Source: a bacterium (GTDB lineage Bacteria; Desulfobacterota; Binatia; HRBIN30; CADEER01). Taken from it: a DNA stretch of 64,000 bases. A program made the translations under genes and the position numbers. Positions within the stretch are counted from its first letter, which is position 1; every line of letters starts with the position of its first letter. The stretch lies in NCBI GenBank assembly GCA_019637795.1, contig JAHBUY010000004.1, positions 372,001-436,000 on the forward strand, in the 5' to 3' direction. A model generated the notes under the pieces. The model had not been told where the DNA came from and made no database searches. It worked only from the letters and a program-made list of their open reading frames with translations. Positions 58,001-64,000 of the stretch are shown here, piece after piece.

Positions 58001-58478
58001 CGCGTTCTGGGGCGATCACCTGCTGGCGACCATTCCGCACCGCGATTCGATCGCCGTGTTCAGCCGCAGCGGCGAGCTCGTCGAGGAGGTGCGCACCTTC
58101 GAGGGCGGGCCCGGCCACTTCTTCTCGCCCTCCAGCTTCGCCTTCACGCCCGAGGGCGACATGGTGGTGCTGCAGCCGAACGGCCGGGCCCTGCGCCTGC
58201 GCACCCCGCGCGGCGAGCTGCGACCGCAGTTCGTGGGCGAGCTGGCGACGAGCTCGACCTCCCCCGGCGTCGCCTTCGACGGCCCCGAACGGCTGCTGCT
58301 GCCGGGCGGCGGCGCCGTCGACGTCTACGACGCGGAGGGGACGCGCTTGATGGCGGCGGACCCGAGCGCCGATCTCGGCCGTATCAAGATCGGCAAGTCG
58401 GCGCGCGTCCGCGCCGCCGGCGGCGCCGTGTACCTGCTCAACCCGGAAGGGGGCCGCGTGTGGACCGTCCATCGATGA
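55083..58478 (+). CDS. GT39-like membrane glycosyltransferase with C-terminal beta-propeller
   Basis: 1131 residues from a GTG ten bases after the GT2 stop. About a dozen helices fill the first 560 residues; FLDLEMVDSWAQSRTL and TTNPGAVHLLPQWAIFHL after residue 210 are in the place of the GT-C catalytic loop. A mixed soluble region with a jelly-roll-like stretch (about 600-860) follows. Residues from about 878 to the end contain propeller-like blades (LGSRSADLAIGPDGTLHLAA, GTMSVADDGTVAIL, VAFDGPERLLL), related in pattern to NHL repeats but more diverged than in the 41107 protein. The stop overlaps the next GT2 gene (ATGA). Confidence 0.8.
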   Translation: MAVAGADAATTTAGRDTPRRHWPGALAILAVVLLAYGIAVLVGRAQEAANVRILGLFDPLFLWLREGGAKASDWLERHPAAVAGSLTGGVLLIVLGAAVATRRLPRAVLAPCAVLLLGVWGQALLLMDATPLGAYVYLLAVFAAAAYGWRRPMRRLAGFPPFGADAGAGMAGSWQPSWPAECAIVIAIGLVALLFRTWALTELSDFLDLEMVDSWAQSRTLAGVAQYYRYTFLTTNPGAVHLLPQWAIFHLFGSSVFTLRMAPVLWGVVATLLMYWFVRRIAGVGPAVLAAVIFATAPDQLFWSRSENGFFSPVAVLALVSLHVCYWLAARFSLRSALAAALLMPASRYFYTTSLAMFLLPIAVAGHAAVFVRGAWRKLWFVLPILALGLVAWWFHLTLLLGVLTDNYQFRHPAQIYGGTAWTRQGDFSRASPLELVRQQAASMGEGLMRTVRDMTFLTTDGFGHWYIRSQVNPHATTMNVGLVVLLALGVGYLLGQLRDPRAWLLLVWLALSLLGGIMSRDATPRRMSMLFPAAHVIGTVFVAAAIRGIRQGAGRRIADLATGLAAVALAIVVLTNTVSHFRLPMQPVIFADYGRFLLPALRDSDTVFLNLPRPFISLLQFTDGDRFVRAPWCVQQVPDDGNWLAVALEPTCTFNDAAYSLVFTPAEIEAARAAHHPRRISYVFFVDPTNQWQLDLVRALYPAAAVADYVSPRDQRHIAVVTIDLADSIALRAPLLRSAATPAPDVLADVTEHVVAEDAPPAPAAALAGGLWLDGDSWYAFELQPPCAGARLRIDDRDTAGEERTPLLAGVHRLSLEIPDPSACALPLRIAASRPDAPAPAALAPDRFTSPQVAALPAAAAPPVRTYPGYPDAKPLLKLGSRSADLAIGPDGTLHLAAMVEGRWYLQKYTPDGTPIGSWDIGAPPEMDPGTMSVADDGTVAILFGRQVILLAPDGRRLGSWDHVWFVWETQIAFWGDHLLATIPHRDSIAVFSRSGELVEEVRTFEGGPGHFFSPSSFAFTPEGDMVVLQPNGRALRLRTPRGELRPQFVGELATSSTSPGVAFDGPERLLLPGGGAVDVYDAEGTRLMAADPSADLGRIKIGKSARVRAAGGAVYLLNPEGGRVWTVHR

Positions 58479-59464
58479 CACGCGGCCGCCTGGTCGTCGT
58501 CTCGCCCGTGTACAACGAGCAGGAGGGCATCGTGCACTTCGCGCAGGCGACGCTCGCGGTGCTCGACACCCTGCCCTACGCGTCGCAGCTCATCCTGGTC
58601 TGCGACGGCGCCACCGACGGCACGCCGGCGCTGCTCGATGCGCTGCAGACGCAGCATCCGGATCGGATCACGGTCATCCACCTGTCGCGCAATTTCGGCC
58701 ACCAGGCGGCGCTCACCGCGGGCATGGATCACGCCGACGGCGACGCCATGATCTGCCTCGACTGCGACATGCAGCACCCGCCGTCGCTGATCCCCGAGCT
58801 GGTGGCGCGCTGGGAGCAGGGCTACGACATCGTGCAGGCGGCGCGGCGCGAGATCGCCGACGTGAGCTGGTTCAAGCGCGCCACGGCGCACGCCTTCTAC
58901 GCCATGCTCAACATGCTGTCGCCGACCCGCATCGAGCCGATGGCGTCCGACTTCCGCCTGCTCTCGCGCCCGGTGCTCGAGGTGTTCAAGCGCGACCTGC
59001 GCGAACGCGACCGCTTCGTCCGCGGGCTCGTCTCCTGGGTCGGCTTTCGCTACGCCTGCATCGAGTTCGATGCCCCGCCGCGCTTCGCCGGACAGAGCAA
59101 CTACCCGCTCGGCAAGATGCTGCGCTTCGCCCGCACCGGCATCATCTCGTTCTCCAAGGTGCCCCTCAAGGTCGCCTCGCTGCTCGGCCTCATCGTCAGC
59201 GGGCTCAGCCTCACCTACGGCGCCTACGCGGTGTTCGCCTACATCTTTCTCGCCCGCTTCGTCATCCCCGGATGGGCGTCGATCGTCCTCGTGACGACCT
59301 TCCTCGGCGGCTGCCAACTGCTCTTCCTGGGTCTGATCGGCGAGTACATCGCGACCATCTTCGACGAGATCAAAGGCCGCCCGGTGTACATCGTCGCCCG
59401 GGCGCGCGGCCCGGCGGCCGCCGCCGCGGCGCCGCCACCGGTGCCGCCGCGCCAGGCGGAGTGA
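58475..59464 (+). CDS. Glycosyltransferase family 2 protein (GtrB/ArnC-like)
   Basis: 329 residues; ATG overlaps the previous stop. The GT-A domain carries VVSPVYNEQEGI, VCDGATDGT and CLDCDMQHPP (DxD). RFVRGLVSWVGFRY, then PPRFAGQSNYPLGKMLRFARTGIISFS and two C-terminal helices are typical of undecaprenyl-phosphate glucosyl- or Ara4N-transferases such as GtrB and ArnC. It probably loads a lipid carrier for the adjacent GT39-like protein. The last 25 residues are an Ala/Pro-rich tail. Confidence 0.92.
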   Translation: MTRGRLVVVSPVYNEQEGIVHFAQATLAVLDTLPYASQLILVCDGATDGTPALLDALQTQHPDRITVIHLSRNFGHQAALTAGMDHADGDAMICLDCDMQHPPSLIPELVARWEQGYDIVQAARREIADVSWFKRATAHAFYAMLNMLSPTRIEPMASDFRLLSRPVLEVFKRDLRERDRFVRGLVSWVGFRYACIEFDAPPRFAGQSNYPLGKMLRFARTGIISFSKVPLKVASLLGLIVSGLSLTYGAYAVFAYIFLARFVIPGWASIVLVTTFLGGCQLLFLGLIGEYIATIFDEIKGRPVYIVARARGPAAAAAAPPPVPPRQAE

Positions 59465-59518
59465 GCGCCGCGGGGCCAGCGCGGGACGGCCGGTCGCCGC
59501 GCGCCCGCCGCCGCCCGG

Positions 59519-60589
59519 TCAGTGGATCTCGTCGGCGGCGAGCGGGCGGCCGTAGATGGTCAGGTTGCTGATGCGGCCGTTGGCGCCGACGTACTGGCTG
59601 CCGGGGAAGTCGGAGCCGACGTGGATCGGGGTCGAGTCGCGGAACACCAGGTCGTTGGGCAACGTCGTCTGACCGACCGGCTGGCCGTCGACGTAGAGCG
59701 CCATCAGCGCCTCGCCCCAGGTCGCCGTCACCCGGTGCACCTGGTTCGGCTGCCAGCCGTCGATGTAGACGTTGACGTTGGTCTCGACGCCGCTCGAATC
59801 GATGATGATGAAGCGCAGCGCGTTGTAGTTCTTCACGATCTGCAGGTTGTTCTCCCACCGGTGCTCGTCGCGGATCTGCAGCAGCGAGTTGTTGGTCTCG
59901 TCGCTGCCCGCCCAGTGCGGTTGGATGTCGAAGGCGATGGTGCCCATCGCGCCGTCGACGTGGCCCGCGGCGGGCAGGGTGTACTGCGCCTGCTCGGTGA
60001 ACTCGACGGCGTCGCGGTCCACCACCACGCCGTCGGCCTGCGTCGGATCGCCGCCCTGCGCTGGATCGATGCTGCCCTGGAGCGGGATCGACAACAGGAC
60101 CCCGCCGGGATCGCGGCGCGCCTCGTCGGGCGCCGGCTCGTCCACCGACTGCGCCGGGTGGTGCGGCGCCGCCGCCCCGCCGCCGGCGCGCGGCAACGTC
60201 CCCGTCCGCGCCGCCAGCAGCTCGCTGGCGAGCGCGCCATCCGCACCATCCGTGCCGCGGCCGCTGCCGCTGCGCCCGAGCGCGGCGCCGCCGCGCCGCG
60301 CCCCGGCGATCACCTCGGCGGCGCCGCCGTCGGCGTCGGCACCGGATCCACCGCGCTTGCCGCGCCGCTCCTCGGGGAGCAGGCCGCCGGCACCGCCGCG
60401 GCGGCTGCCGCCGCGGGTCTCGGACCCGTGGTTCGCGATGCCCACCGCGGCGCGGGTGCCGTCGCCCGCGGCGACGCCGAGCGCGCCATCGCCGCCCCGC
60501 ACCCTGCCGCCGTCGACGACGTAGCCGACCCCGAACAGCGCCAGCGCCGCCACCATGACCGCCACGGCGATGAGTTGTACCCGCTCCAC
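59519..60589 (-). CDS. Membrane-anchored LamG-domain protein
   Basis: 356 residues from a GTG at 60589 with GAGGA upstream. A single signal-anchor helix (LIAVAVMVAALALFGVGYVV) is followed by a Gly/Ala/Arg-rich low-complexity linker (about 30-130), then a LamG/concanavalin-like domain (about 145-356) with QADGVVVDRDAVEFTEQAQY, HRWENNLQIVKNYNALRFIII and ALMALYVDGQPVGQT. It is probably displayed outside the cell and binds glycan or protein. It is divergent from a polytopic membrane protein gene. The low-complexity linker may be subject to sequence-composition drift, so its exact length is uncertain. Confidence 0.78.
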   Translation of the reverse strand: MERVQLIAVAVMVAALALFGVGYVVDGGRVRGGDGALGVAAGDGTRAAVGIANHGSETRGGSRRGGAGGLLPEERRGKRGGSGADADGGAAEVIAGARRGGAALGRSGSGRGTDGADGALASELLAARTGTLPRAGGGAAAPHHPAQSVDEPAPDEARRDPGGVLLSIPLQGSIDPAQGGDPTQADGVVVDRDAVEFTEQAQYTLPAAGHVDGAMGTIAFDIQPHWAGSDETNNSLLQIRDEHRWENNLQIVKNYNALRFIIIDSSGVETNVNVYIDGWQPNQVHRVTATWGEALMALYVDGQPVGQTTLPNDLVFRDSTPIHVGSDFPGSQYVGANGRISNLTIYGRPLAADEIH

Positions 60590-60906
60590 GCGTCCTCGAT
60601 CCCGCCGCCGGTCGGATCGTCCGCCGCCGCTCCTCGCGCGGTCGAGACGCCGCCGGCACGCGCCCTCAGGAGGAGCGATGACGGGCGTTTCGCAATTGCT
60701 GCATCCGCCACCCACCCGGCGTGATCGGCGGCGGCGCATCGGGGGCCGCGGCGCCGATGAGAGGCGGACCGTTGACCCGGTCGCACGACCGCTGGTAGAG
60801 CCTGCGGCCATTGCGACGTGAGACGATCGCACTGCTCATCATTCCAGCCCCGCTCGTGCCCGCCCTCGACTCGCCACCCGAAACGCCCGCGCCGCATCGC
60901 GCCGCC

Positions 60907-62028
60907 ATGCCGCGCGCCCTGCGGCTGCTCGTCGCCTGGACGCTCGGGATCGCCGTGTTCGCGCTCACCATGTATCGCGCCAACACCGCCGGCCAGTACG
61001 ACGACTATCCCAACGCCTACGCCTACGCCGAGATCCATGCCTTCGCCACCGGCACCCCGGTGATGGCGACCACCGCCTTCGGGCCGGAGCGCGAGAGCTC
61101 CTGCGGCATCTTCCACATCACCCACCACCCGCTGTTCTCCCACTACGTCGCGGCCGCGTTCGAGTGGGTCGGCCTGCCCGCCAAACTGGCGATCCAGCTC
61201 GGCATGGCGATCCCGAGCGCCGCGCTGGTGCTCATCGTGGCGCTGGCGTCGTGGCAGGCGGGGCTGGCGCTGGCGATCACGCTCGGCGCCGCCCTGATGT
61301 TCGCCCCCGGGTACTACCAGTGGCTCTCGTACCCGCTCACCGACTCGTGGGCCTTCGGGTGCTACTTCCTCGCCGGGCTCGCCGCGGTCTCCCGGCGCTG
61401 GCAGTGGCTGCCGGTGGTCACCTTCGTCATGGCGTGGTGCTCGATCAACGCGGTGGTGTACCATGCGGCGCTGATCGCCGGCGTCCTCATCGCCGCCTAC
61501 GGCGTCAGCCTGCGCGCCATCGGCATCGGCCTCGCCTCGATCGCCGCCTACGTCGTCGCCTACGCGATGCACATGCTCCAGGTGTGGTGCCACTTCGATT
61601 GGGACACCCACCAGGTGTGGCTCGACTACTTCGTCGGCGACGGCCGCAACACCAGCCTGATGCTGCGCGTGTCGCCGCTGACCTTCTCCGAACGCCTGCG
61701 GACCGGCGTCGACCTGAACGCGCAGTTCCTGGCCGAGATGGTGCGGAACCAGCACGGCTCGTGGTCGGTGGGCTGGTTCTGGCTGCTGGCGATCCCCGCC
61801 CTGCTCTGGGCGCTGGTGATCGCGCGCTCGCTGAGGACCGGACTGGCCATCCTGGCCTTCCTCGTGCTCTTCAGCGGCACCGCGTTCCTCGTGCCCGGCC
61901 TGCTGATGCCGCACCTCCACTACATGCCGCGCTACTACCTGCTGCTGGTCTTCGGCGCGGTGATCATCTGCTGCGTCGAGGTGACGCGCGCGGCGCGCGG
62001 CGCCGACGCGGAGCGCCGCGCCGCCTGA
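60907..62028 (+). CDS. Polytopic membrane protein, possible GT-C superfamily member
   Basis: 373 residues from the ATG at 60907; in-frame TTG (60811) and GTG (60856) are alternatives and none has a Shine-Dalgarno. About ten hydrophobic helices. QYDDYPNAYAYAEIHAFATGTPV after the first helix occupies the place of an acidic catalytic loop in GT-C transferases. HITHHPLFSHYV follows. No family signature is firm. Lying between a LamG protein and a GT/LamG/NHL protein, it could be a lipid-linked-sugar transferase or a glycan-handling permease. Confidence 0.6.
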   Translation: MPRALRLLVAWTLGIAVFALTMYRANTAGQYDDYPNAYAYAEIHAFATGTPVMATTAFGPERESSCGIFHITHHPLFSHYVAAAFEWVGLPAKLAIQLGMAIPSAALVLIVALASWQAGLALAITLGAALMFAPGYYQWLSYPLTDSWAFGCYFLAGLAAVSRRWQWLPVVTFVMAWCSINAVVYHAALIAGVLIAAYGVSLRAIGIGLASIAAYVVAYAMHMLQVWCHFDWDTHQVWLDYFVGDGRNTSLMLRVSPLTFSERLRTGVDLNAQFLAEMVRNQHGSWSVGWFWLLAIPALLWALVIARSLRTGLAILAFLVLFSGTAFLVPGLLMPHLHYMPRYYLLLVFGAVIICCVEVTRAARGADAERRAA

Positions 62029-62048
62029 CGCGACCGGGCGCCCCGCGC

Positions 62049-64000
62049 TCAGCGCAGCGGCACGACGCGCACCACGTCCTCGCCGCGCGACACGACGAGG
62101 AGGCGATCGCCGTCGAGGGCGATGCCGGACGGCTCCTTGATGGCGGTGCCGAGCGGCGCCAGCTCGCTGCCGTCGGGGCGGAAGCGGCGCACCGCCTGGG
62201 CGTCCCAGTCGCCGACGTAGAGGATGCCGTCGTCGTCGATCGCCAGGTAGACCTCCTTCAGGCGCTCGCCGCTCCAGCCGGGAACGGGGATGCTGCCGAT
62301 GGCGCGACCGTCGGCGGCGAAGCGCTCGAGGCGATTGTTGCCCGAGTTCACGACCCAGACGTCGCCGTTCGGCGCCACCGCGACGTCGACCGGTTCCACC
62401 AGGTGCCCGATGCCGCTGCCGCCGCTCTCGCCGTAGGTGGCGAGCAGGTGCCCGTCGCGATCGTAGACGGTGACCCGCCCGCCGGCCGCCTCGGCGATGT
62501 AGATGCGGCGGTCGCGCACGGCGAGCCCGCGCGGGCTCGAGAGGCTCGGCGCGCCGGTGATGGTGAACATCGGCTGGCCGTCGCGGTCGAACGCCTGGAC
62601 GCGCTGGTTCCAGAGGTCGGCGACGTAGACGAACTCGTCGTCGGCGGCGACGTCGTGCGGCTCGCGAAACTGGCCCGGGCCCGCTCCCGGTCCCCCCCAG
62701 GCGCGCAGGAAGCTGCCGTCGCGGGCGAACGACTGGATGCGGTGGTTGTTGCGGTCGGCGACGAATAGGCGCCCGCCCGGTCCGACGGCGATGCCGATCG
62801 GCTGATCGAGCTCGCCCGGCCCGCTGCCCTGGCCGCCGTCGAAGGCGCTGTTGGCATCCGCCGGCGCCGGCGCCTCGGGCGCCGAGCCGGCCGGGCTGGC
62901 GACCGCCGACACCGCCCCGCTGATGCCGCGCCAGCGCGCGTCGGCGCTGACCGCGCCGAACGGCGTCGTCTCGAAGTCCTCCTCGAAGGTGTTCAGCTCC
63001 GACGGCTGCCGCGCCGGGCTCCACTGCGCCTCGCCCGGTGACAGGAGACCGGGCGCCGCGGCGACGTCGTCGACGAACAGGCGGATGCCCGGCGCGGCGT
63101 TGACCACGAATCCGGTCAGGCGCGATGCCGGCGCCGCCAGCGGCAGGACCGTCGGCGCGCCGCCGTCGACGTAGAGGGTCGCGCGCCCGTCGCCGCCGAG
63201 CGCGATCACCAGCTCGTACCAGCGCCCGGCCTCGAGCGCCGACGCGGGCACCACCGTCGCCGTCGTGCGGCCGCGCGCCTCGAGCCCGCCGTCGCCGAAG
63301 CCCAGCGTCAGGACCAGCGGCGCCCGTCCGAGGCGCGGCGGGCACTCGCTGAGCAGCGCCACCTCGCCGCCGGCGCCCGCGCCCTGCAGGCGCATGAGCT
63401 GCAGGCGCACGGTGTAGCCGAGGGCCTGGCCGACGGCGGGGAAGCAGCGCATGGCGGTGGCCGCGCCGTCGCCGCCGACCGCCAGCACGCGCGAGGTGTC
63501 GGAGAACAGGCCGCTGTGCGCCGTGTGCTGCGGCTCCACGATCAGCGCCATGCCGACCGGCCGGCCGTCGGCGCGCCGGCTGGTGATCGCCTCGCTGCGG
63601 TGCTCGCCGAACAGGCGCGACAGGCGCTCGAAGGCGGCGCGGCCGGCGGGCTTGAGGTCGGTGGCGAAGACCAGCCCCTTGCGCCCGTAGCGGTTGATGC
63701 GCGGCTCGATGTCCTCCAGCCGCCGCCCGAGGACGTAGTGGCTCTCGAGCGGCGAGCCGCCGCCGTTGTACGAGAGATAGGTGAGCGTGTAGTCGGGCCA
63801 GTCCTCGGCGACGACGTAGCGGCTGTAGCGCTCGCCGAAGCCGCGCAGGTACTCGCCCGCCGCCGTCGCCTCGGGGCTGAAACCGATGATGCGGCGCGGC
63901 GCCGGGCCGAGAAATTCGCGATAGGTCTCGATACCGGCGATGCCGATCACGGCCAGCGTCAGCGCCGCCGCCGCCCCGCGCGCCGCCGCCGGCGGCAGCA
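62049..64000 (-). CDS. Membrane protein with LamG and NHL propeller domains (partial, N-terminus beyond the window)
   Basis: The frame is open to the right edge, so at least 650 residues are coded and the start is missing. Near the edge the translated sequence is an Ala/Leu-rich helix (LTLAVIGIAGIETYREFLG), which looks like the last helix of a membrane module. A soluble region follows with a LamG/concanavalin-type domain (about 63000-63560). Five or six NHL blades (62050-62830; for example RLFVADRNNHRIQSF, FVYVADLWNQRVQAF) complete the protein. The layout resembles the GT-C/propeller proteins at 41107 and 55083, so the missing part is likely another glycosyltransferase module. It is convergent with the polytopic gene. 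Confidence 0.8.
   Translation of the reverse strand, partial: LPPAAARGAAAALTLAVIGIAGIETYREFLGPAPRRIIGFSPEATAAGEYLRGFGERYSRYVVAEDWPDYTLTYLSYNGGGSPLESHYVLGRRLEDIEPRINRYGRKGLVFATDLKPAGRAAFERLSRLFGEHRSEAITSRRADGRPVGMALIVEPQHTAHSGLFSDTSRVLAVGGDGAATAMRCFPAVGQALGYTVRLQLMRLQGAGAGGEVALLSECPPRLGRAPLVLTLGFGDGGLEARGRTTATVVPASALEAGRWYELVIALGGDGRATLYVDGGAPTVLPLAAPASRLTGFVVNAAPGIRLFVDDVAAAPGLLSPGEAQWSPARQPSELNTFEEDFETTPFGAVSADARWRGISGAVSAVASPAGSAPEAPAPADANSAFDGGQGSGPGELDQPIGIAVGPGGRLFVADRNNHRIQSFARDGSFLRAWGGPGAGPGQFREPHDVAADDEFVYVADLWNQRVQAFDRDGQPMFTITGAPSLSSPRGLAVRDRRIYIAEAAGGRVTVYDRDGHLLATYGESGGSGIGHLVEPVDVAVAPNGDVWVVNSGNNRLERFAADGRAIGSIPVPGWSGERLKEVYLAIDDDGILYVGDWDAQAVRRFRPDGSELAPLGTAIKEPSGIALDGDRLLVVSRGEDVVRVVPLR

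Noticed and set aside
60811-60906. TTG- or GTG-initiated extension of the polytopic protein at 60907
   Set aside because: It adds a Pro-rich stretch with no signal or ribosome-binding site; the ATG right before the first helix is more plausible, though the alternative is not excluded.
1-64000. CRISPR arrays, tRNA or rRNA genes, insertion sequences and prophage
   Set aside because: I looked for evenly spaced repeats, transposase and integrase motifs, and tRNA-like ends (TTCGA loop with CCA) and saw none. A dedicated scan could still find a tRNA that I missed.

Overview
This window is about 73% G+C bacterial chromosome with dense, mostly overlapping genes. I see no rRNA, tRNA, CRISPR array, insertion sequence or prophage in it. 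It combines a complete classical menaquinone set, an F420-type luciferase-like oxidoreductase, a single-chain biotin-dependent acyl-CoA carboxylase, a thiolase-like protein of the TLP1 type, a DUF1302 outer-membrane protein and a sedolisin. That mix fits an uncultured high-GC deltaproteobacterium-like lineage (Binatota or Desulfobacterota/Myxococcota type). The lineage is an inference; no marker gene settles it.

Layout. 1-8750: the tail of a phosphatidylserine synthase, the carboxylase, a crotonase, a DUF1302 protein, glmS and a small companion gene. 8950-12200: a chalcone-isomerase-like protein, an acyltransferase and a DUF1295 membrane protein in one run, then two related lipoproteins. 12250-21920: a menaquinone operon led by a tandem-HTH MerR regulator and a perfect 11+1+11 palindrome. 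Its order is merR, menG, menF, menD-menH (one polypeptide), menB, menA, menC-menE (one polypeptide). 22000-27200: NAD-type isocitrate dehydrogenase, an orphan histidine kinase, a flavin amine-oxidase-like protein and a GFA protein.

27300-31450 holds a DUF2298 (YYYxG) membrane protein, a GT4 glycosyltransferase and a methyltransferase. 31500-41000 is mixed: a Phd/VapC pair, a secreted cysteine-repeat protein, a large AAA/TPR ATPase, a cupin, a small secreted protein, an LLM oxidoreductase, a class III cyclase and a flavin-binding protein. 41100-46030 is one 1639-residue protein: GT39-type glycosyltransferase, then DUF2298, then an NHL propeller. 46080-51100 holds a mini membrane protein, a crotonase/TLP1 pair and a secreted S53 peptidase. 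51470-64000 is rich in glycosyltransferases: GT4, two GT2, a GT39-like protein with a propeller, a LamG membrane protein, a polytopic membrane protein, and a partial membrane/LamG/NHL protein at the right edge. Two peroxiredoxins sit tail to tail in between.

Two themes stand out. First, the menaquinone pathway is compressed into six structural genes by two gene fusions behind one regulator. Second, integral-membrane GT-C/DUF2298 modules repeatedly carry C-terminal beta-propellers and lie among lipid-linked-sugar glycosyltransferases, which suggests an undescribed surface glycosylation or glycan-export function. Two smaller signals are also worth testing. Many starts lie 5-10 bases after a GCTAnnn -10-like element with no Shine-Dalgarno (leaderless genes). 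A palindrome plus a GGTTGGTAGG box is shared by two genes for secreted proteins.
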